Below are positions 47,348 to 60,170 of a DNA stretch of 64,000 nt, in pieces. Position numbers and translations under genes: made by a program. Numbering within the stretch: position 1 is the first letter of the stretch; each line of letters begins with the position of its first letter. Below the pieces are notes generated by a model that saw nothing but the letters and a program-made list of their open reading frames with translations, made no database searches and was not told where the DNA came from. Origin of the DNA: Anaeramoeba flamelloides (lineage: Eukaryota; Metamonada; Anaeramoebidae); NCBI GenBank assembly GCA_027625915.1, contig JANTQA010000029.1, positions 248,001-312,000 of the forward strand, read 5' to 3'.

Positions 47348-50300
47348 TGCCTCATGAAGACATTCGAGGTAAAGACTAATTGGGTGCTATTTAAATTTTG
47401 AAAATAATGAAAAAAAAAAAAATCTTTGAAAAAATTTCTTTAATTAAAAAATTATTTCGTTCTGGTTTTAAACTAGTTAATTTGGAAATGGTGATAGTTC
47501 ATGTTTTATATAAAGTAAAACGAAAAGATTTGCTAAAAATGTATGTCTTCTAATGCTAACACCAATGATTTACTCTTTGTTCAACCCACATGAACTCCCT
47601 GAACACCTGGCTGATTCAAATCACACGTCAACATAGCCTATCATTTAATAGAAAAAAAATCCAAAAATTGAAAAATGAAAGATTCAATTCTGATTGTTTT
47701 TTCTTTTAAAATATTAGCTTTTAATAAGTGGATATCATAATCAGAGTGCGTTTTTATTTTATTTAAACCACATTAATACTCAATGGTCCAAATGTCTCTA
47801 AAAAATCTATTAATAAAATAGTACTATTTGTTGATCTTCTCAATAAAAAAAAATCATTATATTGTTGTCATATTAATGCCAGTACAAAAGTTTAATTTGT
47901 GTTTCAAAATAAAAAGTCCATTTCTTTTTTAGAGAGTGTATATACATTAAAAATCAAAGAAAGAAAAACAAACAATGATTAAATATTACATTGGTTCCTT
48001 AAAGTTCATTTAAAAAAAAAATAAATTCTACAAATGAAGGATCAAATTAGAATTTTTTTTTCTCATAAAAAAGATATATTTTTAGGAAAATTATCATATT
48101 AATAAAAAAAAAATCATCAAAATTGATGAAAATTAGGAAAAGTTTTTATCAAATTATAAACAAAATTTAAATTTTATTTTAAAAGATTCAGGATATAATT
48201 TCAAATTGATTTTAACTTGGTTATAACATTGATAGTGTATTGGATTATATTTTGCAATGTATTGGAAGAAGAAAAAGCATGAATTATATTTCAAAACATG
48301 TGTTAAATCTTTGGGAACGCATTCTTATGATAACTTTAGAAGTAAAAATCCGAAGAATTTCAGAAAAAAATCTACATTTCACAGCAAATTTAAATACTTA
48401 GTTGCCAATATTAAAACTCCAGAGTTGCAAGAAATCTTTCTTAAATTTATTGCAAAATGTAGATAAGTTACGCACAAAATTCAATTTGTTTTTATAAAAT
48501 TAAATAATTATAGATAAGATTCTTTGATAAATTATTTCTAAAATGACGAAAATATATAGATATTCAAATTATCTTTATTAAAGGAAACAAAAACAATCAG
48601 AATTTGGGATTTTAGGCAAATATTTATTGAGTGAAATTTTGAAATTAAAAAATCAATCAAAATAGTTACTTTTGAAAGTTCTAATGATGAATTATTGAAT
48701 ACTTGGAATACTATTACTTTGGCTTCATTTTTTAGGTTTGGAAAAGGAATTAAAACAAAATATTTCAATAATGAAAATATTTAATAGCGATCAATAGTAA
48801 AACATGTAATAATTTATTGTGCTATATATATATTTATAATAGTTTTTTTTTTTTTTTGGTCCAACTGAATCATTTGTGCATTGTAACATTGATAAAATTT
48901 ATACTAAAATTATAACGTACTTTAATTTTATACAAATATATTTTGACTCGAACCCTGTAAATAATATAGCAATTATTGATATTCTGATTGCAAAGTTTTA
49001 ATATCTGTTAGTACCCTAAAAAAATTTTTTTTTGAATCCATTTTACAAGAAAGAATAATATTTGTTGACTTTGAAAAACCTAAAGAAAATAACTTGATTT
49101 AGTTTAGGAATTTGAAAAATTCGAAAATTTTGAGGATTTCAAAAATGGGAAAGGCGTCTGGAACCGAAAGAAAAAATTAGCAAATCTTGAAAAGGAATGG
49201 GAGTGGTCAGTGGGGTGAAATAAATAGCAACCATATCAGTTTTTTTTTGAATAGCACAAAAAAAAATTAGTTTGGTATAGAGAGAAAGAGAAAACACATG
49301 ATAAAATATATATTTAAATTATAAAAAAGCATTTCTATTTATTCTAAGAAAAATTATTTTTAAACAACGACCATTTCACCGACTTTAATTTTTGTAATGA
49401 ATTTTTTTTTTTTGACTCTAAAACAACAATTTTTTTCAATGTTATCAAACGAGTGTTTTTTTATGATAATCCATTATGAATAATCAAATTCTCATACCAA
49501 TATTCAAATCTGATTGTGTAAATTATGATAAACCGAAAATAAAACGACTCTGGATCTGCTGTTAAATCTGAGATAATTAGTGAATTTTTTAATCTATTCC
49601 TACTAAGAAAGTGAAAACTTTTTTTTTTTTTAGTATTGTCAGAATGCAAACTTTTTGAAAAGTTGTTTGTATTTATAAAGTTAAAAACTTTTTTTTTATC
49701 AAGTGGTTTCCTTCAGACCCCAACCTCTACTTCATGTAGCAACGGTTGAACCAACATTTTATAAAAAAAGTAAATATACAAAAAGTTTTAATTCTGAAAA
49801 ATTTTTTACTTTTTTTAAAATCGATAACGTCTAAAAAGTTTCAAAAAATCCCTCACTTTAGTAAAATGGCTAGAGTGAATTATAAAATATTTTTTTTTTC
49901 CACCAAAAGCATTTAGAAAAAAAAATTTTCTATATTTGAAGAATTTACTTGAAATCTTGGAAAGGTCAAAAGGTATGGAGTTCCGTGGGTAGACTTAGGC
50001 ACGATGTCTGAAACTCTAAATAATAGAATTATCGAATCCAAAATATCAGTTTTCCCCCTTTTTTTTGTGATTGATTTTGGCAAACAAATTAAACTGAAAA
50101 CTTGACTTAAAGAGGATCATATTTTTGAAAAAAGGAAAAAAATCAGAATTTTTAATAATTTAACTGCAGTATTCCGAAAAATACTTTCAAGTTTCTGTGA
50201 TTTTATTACCCCTGGGTTTCGGTTTTTGTCTTTATTCTCTACAAAAAAAAAAGTTTTAGAAAGATGTCTGAGAAGTTGAAATTTTTAAACTTAAAATATT

Positions 50301-51063
50301 AGATGAAATTTGTTCTTCTTTTGAATAAAAAGGTGTTGTATATGAATACCATTAGTTCTCACTTCTAAAGTCCTTTTGCTTTAGTGAAGAAATCACTCTA
50401 TTCCTATTAGATTCTTTTTTTTTCTTTTCTCAAGATTTTTCTATCATAGATTTGTTAAAAGTAACTTACCGTTGTATAACTCTTCAAGATCCAAAAAAGA
50501 AAACAAAAGTTTTCGAAACTTGGTTGTTGTGGTTTTTAACTTTTCAATTTGTATCAAGTAAAAATAAATAGAGATTTGCAAGCGATACTTTGGGAGAATT
50601 TGAATAACTTTTGAAAAACAGGTTTAAAATTTTACTAAAATTAATTCGAAAGGAAAGTAAGTGACAAAATCAACATTTCAAAAACAGTTAAATTCAGATA
50701 GGTAGAACCAAAATTGTTTTATTTGAGACAATTAAAACTGAATTCATTTTGAAATTAATCAGAAATTATACATTTTTTTTAAAATGGATTATTTCAAAAT
50801 TTTCTTATCAAATGAGGATTTCAAAACAAAAACGATCTTAAAAAGAAAAGAAAAACAAAAGTACCTTGTTTCACACACTCCACTAAAAATTCAGGTAAAA
50901 CGTTCTTTTTTGTTTTTTCGTTTTAAATTTCCTCCAAAAACTTTTGTTTTACATACTCTTTAATAATGAATCTAAAAACCTGACTGTCAATGAAATAGTT
51001 TGAAACACATTTGCTTAAAAAAAAAAACAACCAAATTCTGTTTACTAAAAATTTTACTGTAAG
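46138..51063. other. Gap with LINE fragment, otherwise empty
   Basis: 4.9 kb upstream of SCAR/WAVE and of the kinase-like gene. It contains a LINE RT domain fragment (46681-46870), A homopolymers (about 47316-47345), and a 70-codon frame at 48257-48466 whose end (TPELQEIFLKFIAKCR) looks protein-like but is unassigned. The missing first exon(s) of the kinase-like gene are expected somewhere here. Confidence 0.55.
46681..46870 (+). pseudogene. LINE reverse-transcriptase N-terminal fragment
   Basis: An open stretch reads GLIQIIFFFPKFNRDGKHF followed by LPIT, the RT domain-1 pattern (PK...dgk.fRPIt) with the usual Arg replaced by Leu. It ends at a stop; a further collinear stretch continues in another frame. 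It corresponds to the start of the 36744-37700 remnant. Confidence 0.5.
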
Positions 51064-54000
51064 ATCATTCAACAAATCTCAATTCTTTTTCGAAATTTTG
51101 AATCTCCAAGAAGACAACGAAAATTGTTTAGTTATTACAGAACATAATACTTATTCCTCCTTACAGGACACTATCATTAAAAATGGGAAATTCCAAACTA
51201 TGGATAAAGTACTTGGATTTTTGTACAAACTTATAAAAAGTATGTAAACATTTTTCTAAACTTTTTTCTCACTACAAAAAAAAAACAAACCCCCAAAAGT
51301 ACAACTTAACAGAAGACATTTTTCTCAAAATTAGAAAGTTTTTGTTGTTTGATTTTTAATCCAACAAAACCCATTTTTGTACAATAGCTCTACCACATTT
51401 TCTTTGTTTGCTTAAATCTTTTATTTGGTTAAATGGAAAAAAATATTGGATTGTTTTGACAAGTTTTTCCTGAACAAACAACCTTTATTCAAAGCAAAAA
51501 AATTTACAGTTTTGAGTTCGTTTTAATAAAAGAGCTTCTTACAAAGAGTTTTCTATCACATTCGTGGCTAAACACAGAGATCCCCCTTAAGATCAACTTG
51601 AGAAAAAAATCGTTAAAGGTACAAGACCAAAGAATAAAAAACTATTTTCATTTTCAAAATAATAATATTCACCTGTTTCTCTGGAGTTATACTTTTACAG
51701 GATCATTTTAACTTGTTAAAAATGCCATAAAATGTAAAAAAAAGTTGAAATAAAAAACACGCCAACATACTGGTTTTTGAATTAGAAACAGGAAAAAATT
51801 ATTACTTACTTTTACAGATTATTCTTTTTTAAATAGGCTTCTCAAAGTAGTTTCCCTAGAAGCAAGGCTGTAATTTGTGGCTCTATAAAAAAGAAAATTG
51901 AAAAATAAGGAAAAGGAAGTGAAAATTTTACCCATTTAAAATTCAAATACCAGTATGTAAAAAAAATTTGTGTTTTATCTACTTTTGAAATTTTTTGGAA
52001 CAATTTGATTTTATTTTCATCATTTTACAATTCAAAACAAAGTGAACACTTCAAGATATTTTTTTTGAAAAATTGAGAAAAAGTAAAATCTTCTTTTTAA
52101 AAAAATCTTATCGAAGGATCAAACCGCAAGTAGAAGATGGAAGGAAATAAAAAACGGTCAAATAACAATCCGTTCAAATAGAATTTCTTATTCGAATAAG
52201 TTGCTTTTTTAAATTGGTAAAGATCAACAAAACGATCTTTCAAGAACAATTTTTTTTGAAAGAGATCTGTAAATTTTAGTAACATCTTGCTAAAATAACA
52301 AAAACAAATATTTTTTTCAGAGAGGCCTTTTCAGTATCTGTAATGAAATCATTGATAGTGTTGTCTAGAGAAGCCTTTAAATTTATTCCAATTGGGCTAT
52401 TTTTCGGAACAGTAAAGTACTTTTTTTTAAGGAATCAATCCTCTACGAAAACAGTTTAAAATTTTAAAATATGTTATTGGTGCTATTCTCTACACACAAT
52501 ATTTGTAGATTTCCAAGTTTCACAAAATTCTTATTGAATAAGAAATCCAGAAAAGAAAATTAGTTTAGTTAGATCAAATTTTTTTTTCTCATTTTTTAAT
52601 GAAAAAGAAAATGATTAAATTCATTTTAATTCTAACATTATAAAAAAAGTTTTGACCTTGTTTATTCCCAGTCACAATCATTAATTAAACAATACCAAGT
52701 CTTTGTTACCATGAATATTAATATAAAAGTTTTTTATTTCTTTGTTGGGATAATTCTTTTGGTTGACCAAAAAAAAAATGATTTATTCGGCCTATTGGAA
52801 AATATTAATATCATTTTAATAAGGATAGATTGAAACACTAAAACCCCAAATCATTTATATTTTTAACTCATATACTTGTGATTTTGTTTTAGTGTGAAAT
52901 TTGATTTTTGAAAAGAAAATTTTCTTGAAGGTATTTGGAATTAAGTAATTTTATCCTAAAAATTCCAAATCAATTATTTTATTAGAAAAATGATTTAAAT
53001 TGTTATAAACATTCTTGTGAATAATACCAAAATATTTATTAAAAATTTTTCAATTTTAATAATTCTTTTTTGATTTTTTTCATTTTTTTGAAAACAAGAA
53101 TACGATTTTTTTTGGAACTGCCCAACCTATGAAAATAATCGTAAAATATGGATTCCTGAATTAAAAAAATTTAATATTTCTAGTATATTAAAAAATAATA
53201 TTATTACTATTGTTGATATTATTAGAAAAAGAGATTCATCATATTTATTAGCCTTGTGAGTAATAAATTTATTTTTGATTCTTTAAAAAATTGTCTAAAT
53301 AAAAATTTAGGAATTTGGGAAGTACCGCCAAGTGCCGTAGAGTGCCTAGGTTTTCTTGGAGTTTTCTATTTTATTTGTTAAATCTATCGATTTTCCAAAT
53401 AAACAGAAAACTCAAGAAAACCTAACGGCGTTTTTTTTTACCTTGAGAAATAAACTGAAAATGAAATAAAATTTCGGTTTATTTCTAAAATTAAAAAAAA
53501 AGTAACGGCAAATAAGAGGAATTAAAAACTCATCCTTTAAATAATAATAATAAAAAAAAAAGAAAACAACTTTTTTAAAACCTTAAAGAATAAAAAAAAA
53601 AATTACTTATAGATCTGAATTTCATTGATAAAGTTTTGTTAAACAACTATCAAATTTTGATTTCTTTAATCACATATACCCCAATTATTTTTATTTGCTG
53701 ATATTTGGATTGAAATCTTCATAATTAAAAATACTAACAAAAAAAATTTTTTTCAAATCAAGACTTTCCAATATAAAACAAAAAAAATGTTAAACCATTT
53801 TCAAGAATTAACTTAATTGTTAATACAAATTAATTGGTTACTTTTTTTTTTGTTTTAAATTGACTATATGTGATTTTTAGATTTCAAAAAATATACCCCA
53901 ATTAAAAAATCGTTTAAATGAGGTTAACTCACCCATTTCATTCACAAATACAAAAATTAGAAAAAAAAATTATTTGCTCTCAACCAGATTTCATTTAATT

Positions 54001-56837
54001 GTTCAAAAATACTTGAACCTTAATACTTTTATTATTAAAAACTGGTATACATTTTCAAAAAGCTGTATTTTGGGTTTACGCACTATTTATTCCCATGAAC
54101 AATGTATTGTCCAAATCCTCTTTCCTCGGAACGTTACCGAAATTGTTTCAATAATGTTTTTTTTTTTTGGAAATATATTTGTGCCCTTATCAGGATCACC
54201 TTTCAGTTTTTATAGTACCACCATTTACCATTAAAAAATTTTTATAAGGTATTTTGGTTTAGTTTTTGTCTTCCTTTTTGCCATTTGAATACACCTTTTT
54301 TTTTTTTTTTATTTTTAATTGAATTTCAAGTAATTTTATTTAATGTTTTGGTTTCGTAAATGGTATGCTTTAAAAAGTTCTTATTTTGATATCGATAAAC
54401 TGGTTGTAATCTGGTGAGGCTTCTTCTTTTTCTTCTTTTTTTTTTTGGTTTGTTCAAAATAAGTTATTTATTTGATATTTTGATCGAAAGCTGATCGATT
54501 GAATAGTAAATATTGATTAATAGGTGAAGTTTCAAAAACCTCTTAGCACCATAACCAGGTAGTCTCAAGTAAATTAGCACCTTTAAAAAGCTTTCATAAG
54601 CAAATATTAAATTGCTAAAAAACTTCAATAACCCTACTTTTACCCATCATTTTTTTTGGTTTTAGTTTTTTACACTTTTTACAAATCATCAGCTAAAAAA
54701 ATCAAATTATTCTTTTAATTTCTTAGAATTATTTCATAAAAATAGAAAATCCAGACTAAAACCAACAAATACATTGAAATTTACCCCCCACCCACCCCTT
54801 CCTAACCAAAAAATTCTCCGACTTTTAAAACTTGAAATATAATCAACATTTTTTTTTAAATATGAAAAATAAAAAATAGCACTGTTATTAATTTTGAGAA
54901 TTCGCATCTAAAATTTGGTTAATTAATTAATTATTTACAATTTTCAAACTTATTATTCTACTTATTTAATAGTTTTTTCATTTTTACACAAAAAAGAATA
55001 TTACTTTGGCTTTTTGAACCCACAAAAAATATACTTTGACCCAAATAAACAAAAAATAATGTTTCAACTTTGTGATTTACCAGATTTTACCTTAACAAAA
55101 TTGCGTCAAAATTTCTTTGGATCATATTGCCTTTTTGGCGCACCAGAATTCGAAGAGAAATCCAAGGTACCCACACCAAAATCAAGTGTCTATTTAATTG
55201 GGCTTTGCGCACTTTACATTTCAACGGGCAAATTAACAGCTTATGACCTTTACAATAAGCAATCACTTTTAGACAATTTAAAAAAAATTGATGTATTTCA
55301 AAAATTGGATCAAAATTTACAGGAAGTAATTTGGAAAATGTTACAATTTGACCCAAAAAAAAGAATCTCATTTCAACAATTAAAAAATGACAAATTATTT
55401 CATCCTTTTAAAAAAGATAAAAAAAAATATAAAAACACCAAAATAATGAACAGCATTGGAAACAATAACAATAATATAAATTATAATATAATTTCTCAAA
55501 TGAAATTAACTGAATTTGAAAAAACGGCTCTTATTCAACAACTTTTAACAAATGACACCAAATTAAATAATTCATTTTTAACATATCTTCTTTTACAAAA
55601 CAAAGATAAGAACAAAGGTGTTTTAAATAATTCATTAAACAATAATAATAACCAACAGATAAATAAAAAAAATCAAACAAATAAAGGTGTTTATATGGAC
55701 AAAGCAATGGAAAAAAAGAAAGAAATGGAAATTGAAACGAACGATAAAAAGTATCAAGAAAACCGTAAATTAATTTCTAATAAAAGATATTTTTCTGATC
55801 AAAAGAATCATTTTAATCAGAAAAAGGAAATTATAGATGAAAAAATCAAAGAGAAAGAAGAAAAAAAAAAGGAAAGCGAAAAAAATCAAGATCTTGATCC
55901 CAAACAAAAATTAAAATCAAAAACAATTCATCATGGTGATTTGAAAGATGGCCTTTTGGAAATAATGGGAATGATTAAAGAGCAGCAAGAAAATATAGAA
56001 CATTCTCAAAAAGAATTTGAAAAAAAAATGTATAATATATTTTGTGTTGATAAAAGCATAAATAAATCAAATAAAATTAATAATTTCACACTTAAACTTG
56101 ATAATGAATTTTCGTTTAAAATGGAAAACAATCACGAAAAAACCGAAAAAATGAAAACAAATTATCAAAAATATTTGAAAACTGTTTTGAAAAATGAAAA
56201 CAATAATTTGTCAAACAAATACAGCCCGAGACAAAGATCTAGAATGAGAAGAAATGAAACTTTAAAAGATACACATTTGAATAAAAGCATTATGAGTAAT
56301 AACCACGACACAAACGATTGCGTCATCTATACACATAATTATAATAACAAACAACATAAAAAGATTGACTGCCAATTAATTAGGTCACACACAGGAAAAA
56401 GGCCCCAAATCAAACATGCAATCAAAAAGAATTTTAGTGATATTTTAACAAAGAAAGAATGGTGGTTCCACAATCAAAATAAAAACCTTTTTCAAAAACA
56501 AACTGATCATTTTATTAGTTCATACCAGCAAACCCAAACAATCAATGATTGCTTTGAATCATCTTTTTCCTCAAAATCTAAAAAGCAATTATTAGAAATA
56601 TTTTTATTGGAATTTCGAATCATAGGGGTAAAATTTAAGAAAATCAGCAAATTTAAATACTTGTGCTCTTCAAATTTTTCTAACCACGATATCACATTTG
56701 AACTACACATCTTATCTTTAAAAGGCAACATAAAAAAGAAAGATAAAAAAAATATTGCACTATTAATAAGAAAAAATTCTAGAATCTCTGTTTTTTATTC
56801 TTTTTGGAATTTTCTTCTTGAAAATATGAACATATAA
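51064..56837 (+). CDS. Degenerate protein kinase (pseudokinase) with KA1-like C-terminus; 5' exon(s) not found
   Basis: Two exons are supported: about 51064-51239 and 54973-56837 (intron 3.7 kb, GTATGT to TTTAATAG, phase 1). The joined protein reads kinase beta-4/5 to alpha-E (LVITEHNTYSSL, KVLGFLYKLIK|IFSFLHKK), the catalytic-loop region YYFGFLNPQKIYFD, QLCDLPDF, GAPEFEE, SSVYLIGLCAL and QFDPKKRISFQQLK. The HRD aspartate is replaced (FGF), the loop Asn is Lys, DFG reads DLP, and the subdomain IX Asp is Ser; APE and the late Arg remain. Catalysis is therefore unlikely. Then comes a 350-residue Asn/Lys/Glu linker and a C-terminal block (LEIFLLEFRIIGVKFKKIS ... YSFWNFLLENM) resembling KA1 of MARK/CHK1-type kinases. 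The N-lobe with glycine loop and lysine was not located. Family near CAMK/MARK is inference. Confidence 0.7.
53090..53260 (+). pseudogene. LINE C-terminal fragment
   Basis: A 55-codon open stretch QEYDFFWNCPTYENNRKIW then PELKKFNISSIL resembles the Cys/His-type C-terminal segment of LINE polyproteins ('HlFw.CP.y...R..w'). It ends at a TGA and is followed by a non-coding tail with a hairpin. Confidence 0.55.
53345..53435. repeat. Hairpin in LINE-associated tail
   Basis: Arms AGGTTTTCTTGGAGTTTTCT and AGAAAACTCAAGAAAACCT, extended by ATTTTATTTG and CAAATAAAC, form a stem of about 30 bp with a short loop. A related hairpin occurs at 58455-58527. Confidence 0.75.
53881..54103 (+). other. Possible alternative kinase exon
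   Basis: Bounded by GATTTTTAG| and |GTATTG, this 223-bp frame is fully open and ends in the same phase as the 51064-51239 exon. Its product (FHLIVQKYLNLNTFIIKNW, then SKSCILGLRTIYSHEQ) also reads like kinase beta-5 to alpha-E. It could be a mutually exclusive exon, an exon fossil or chance. Confidence 0.3.
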
Positions 56838-56855
56838 AAATATTTATAAAATAGA

Positions 56856-56890
<35 letters not shown>

Positions 56891-58339
56891 TAAATAGACA
56901 TCAATTTTAATTATATTCGTAAATGATATAATAAATTGATAAAATAAATTTATTTATTAGAATAGGATCTATAATTTTGTAGTTTAATTATCATTTTTTT
57001 CGTTTTTTTTTGCTGTTTTTATTATGAATAAATTTTTGAGGAAAAAATTTTTTCTTCAAAGATCTTTATCTACTGAATAAAATAATATTATTATACCCCC
57101 TTGAAACAACTGGAATTATTTTCGAACTATTCGATTAATTTTTAATTGAAATGACTGTATTCAAGAAGATAATTAAATTGTATCGAGGATGATATTCTCT
57201 TAAAAAAGATCATTTAATATATGGTTTAACATAAATTGTTGTATTTAAAGTTAAAAAAATATAAAGGAAAATTAAAGATAAATTTGAAAGAAAATAACAA
57301 TTATAAATTTTTAAAAAGGGATTACAGAATTTTAAAAATGGGAATTCGATTTTTTATTTGAAAAGTAGAGGAATATTTTAGATCAAATGATTAAATAATT
57401 AAAAAAAATAAAATAGTGTACACAAGACCAGGATATTTTTATAAAACCTTTGTTGAAATAGGAAAAAAATGATTTAAGATTAAATCAAAAAAAGTATTAT
57501 TTGATTCTTACACTTATTGTGTTTTTACAAAAATTATGTATTTATTTTTTTATGTATTGAAAAACTTCTTGATAAAATTCAAGATGTATCTCTTTAGTTT
57601 GATCTATTAAACCACCTTTGTTGAAATTTCAATCAATGACTATATAAATTAAGTACTTTCTTATTTTTCTTTTCCAAATAGTTCCTTATTTAAATGAAAA
57701 AAAAAATCTTTACAAAAGGGACAATTTTGTATGTATTGTATACACTGCTATGAGATTATGGTTATGAAAATATTGTCCTTTTTTTTGGTGAGAATATGAC
57801 AAATTTATAATTGATCATTTTCTCACAAAAATGACTATCTGGTTGAAAAAGTTAATCTACCCCCTAACTATTAAAACTAGTATGAAAAAATAAAATTGAA
57901 AATTCCAAGTTAAACAAAACTATTACTTCGATTATCATTTCATCCCTTCTAATAGAGTAATATTCACAATATAATCAAATATTCCAGTTCTTAGCAATCA
58001 TGACACTGTTGTATTAATCGTTGTACATAATAGTACTGGGAAGTTGAAAAGTCTAGATTTGAGAAAAAAAGGTCGATTTAGTGTTAAAAAATTTTATATT
58101 GGATAGGGAAATGACTCTTCATTAAATTCAACCTCAAGTTATTTTTTTAAATCGATAATAACTAATAGTTTTGAAAAAAGTCTTATCATCACAATAAATC
58201 TCAATTATGGATACAAAATAACTGACAGTTAATATTGGTTTCCCCGGTTTTTCATGATTCATAACAATCGAGAATAATCTTAGTAGTTCACCCAATTATT
58301 CTGAACCATGGAAAAACAAACAGAAAATGCCAATAAATT

Positions 58340-58860
58340 GCTTTAGAGTATCACTAATTACCGTTAAGTACCTAGGTTTTTCGGGATTTAATATTATTAA
58401 GTAAAAATCTAATATTTTACTTAATTCTTTGGAATTCTGGAAAAATCAATGTCAATTTTCTTGAGTTTTACTGTTTTATTTGTAAATTATATGATTTTCA
58501 AAATAAATAAAAAACTCAAGAAAACATAACAGAAAATAAGACAAAATTAAAAAGAATGAAGAAAAACATAAAATTTTACTTAAATATTTTTATATTCGGA
58601 AAAACCTATATGTGATTTTTTTTTTTAATTTACTGTTTTATTTATAATTCTTTTGATTTTACAAATAAAAAGAACCCAAGAAAGTCTAGTGGTGGTTTTC
58701 CAGAATTCAAAAGAATAGAGAAAAATATATAGTGATTTTACTCAATTTTTTTTAAATTCTGGAAAACCTAAAAGGGATATTTTTAATTTTTGTAATAAAA
58801 GAATATTTATTAAATTTTCCTTTTATTTCAAAAATTACATAAAACTTAACTGAAAATCAA
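58340..58860. repeat. Cluster of hairpin-forming repeats
   Basis: The first hairpin (58455-58527) pairs TTTTCTTGAGTTTTACTG with an inverse containing AAAACTCAAGAAAA. Looser versions follow (58610-58700 and 58730-58860), each with a TTTTATTTG-like arm and 'AAATAAAAAGAACCCAAGAAA'-like inverse. The leading ACCGTTAAGTACCTAGG resembles GCCGTAGAGTGCCTAGG at 53334, so these are probably LINE-tail relics. Confidence 0.6.
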
Positions 58861-59584
58861 AAAAAAAAATAATTATTTTTTTCAATATAAAATAAAAATA
58901 ATTCCCTAATAGTCTAAGTAATTGGTTCTCAATTTGAAAGATATTTATCAGATTTATAATACTTTTAAATATATAATCAAATGATCTTTTAAATGTGAAA
59001 AAAAAATAAAAATTAATTTTTTACTATTAAATTTTAAAAAAAGTTCTTATTAAAAAATTGAATTTTTCATCTTAAATTGTTAAATATCATTAAAAATATT
59101 TTTTTAATCAAAGGTATTTTATTAAAAAATAGTGTTTATTATAATGAATTTAATGAAAAAGTGTAAAAATAGCAAATAATTGATTTTTTTTTTTTTTAAA
59201 AATTTCAAGGTTGTGAAGTGTAAATAATAATGATGTAAAAAATAGATTTTTTATATATTTTAGATAAAAAAAGAGTATCATACATTTATTGAAATTTCAG
59301 CAATAGTAACTATAATTTCCTGTCACCTTAATAGATAAATAATAATTCCCATTAAATATTTGTTTTGTGAATACCAATTTTTCAATTTTTTAAAAAATAT
59401 CAAATTTCTAACAAATTATTTGTATTCACCAAACTATTTTTTTTTTAAAATATCTAAAAGCCCAGTAATCAATATAGAATTTCGTTAAGGATTACCAAAA
59501 ATTGAATAAATATCTGGAATATTTATTTATCACTAAAATATAAAAACTTTATTTTTTTATCATGATACCATATTTACACTTGCA

Positions 59585-59614
<30 letters not shown>

Positions 59615-59622
<8 letters not shown>

Positions 59623-60170
59623 CTTTTTCAGTCAAAGGGGCCCAGTTTTTTTGAAGAAATGGAAGACATTATATGAGTTTAATTCATTACTCTTATCAAA
59701 CTAAAAATTTCAATTTTTAGATCAAAATCATTTTTTCTCATTTTGTTAAATTTTTTTTTTGCTTTTTGATTTTTGCTTTTTACTTTTTTTTTTTTTTTTT
59801 TTTAAATTAACTTTGAAAAAAAAAAATGTTTGAAAAACCAAATAAACATTAAGAAAAGTTAAGCTTTGTATGTTCTTTTAAAATTCATACATTTACAAGT
59901 AAAAAATCTTATTATCAACGATTTTAATTTCCTAAAGAAATTGAAATTTTTGCACCAGACGTTCCAATGAATGGGTCCCAAAGAATTTTTTAAGATTTTT
60001 TTTTTTTTTGAAATTTATGGTTTGTTCAGGGGTTTCTTTTATAATTATGGACTCTTATATGAAGTTTATTATTTCTCGTATTTCTAAACAATCTAAGTTT
60101 GGCTGATTCTTAAAAATAAAGTGAATTTTTCATTTTTGGCTGGGCCCTCTTGAGTGAAATGGAGTTTATA
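59615..60170. mobile_element. About 555-bp terminal-inverted-repeat element
   Basis: The left end TATAAACTCTTTTTCAGTCA continuing into AAGGGGCCCAG is mirrored by CTGGGCCCTCTTGAGTGAAA and TGGAGTTTATA at the right. No transposase frame. Diverged ends of the same family occur near 18165, 34940 and 35500. Adjoining TA repeat suggests a TA target. Confidence 0.65.

Larger units (their letters stand above)
51240..54972 (+). other. Long intron of the kinase-like gene
   Basis: Joining AAA-A|GTATGT to AATAG|TT restores an unbroken kinase alpha-E helix. The 3.7-kb intron contains a LINE 3' remnant with hairpin (53090-53590) and a possible alternative exon (53881-54103). A C-rich patch near 54785-54800 is unusual. 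I see nothing else. Confidence 0.65.

Noticed and set aside
49690-49760. A patch with a GGTTCAA-like motif on the minus strand, considered as a tRNA
   Set aside because: No acceptor stem or anticodon arm can be folded around it.
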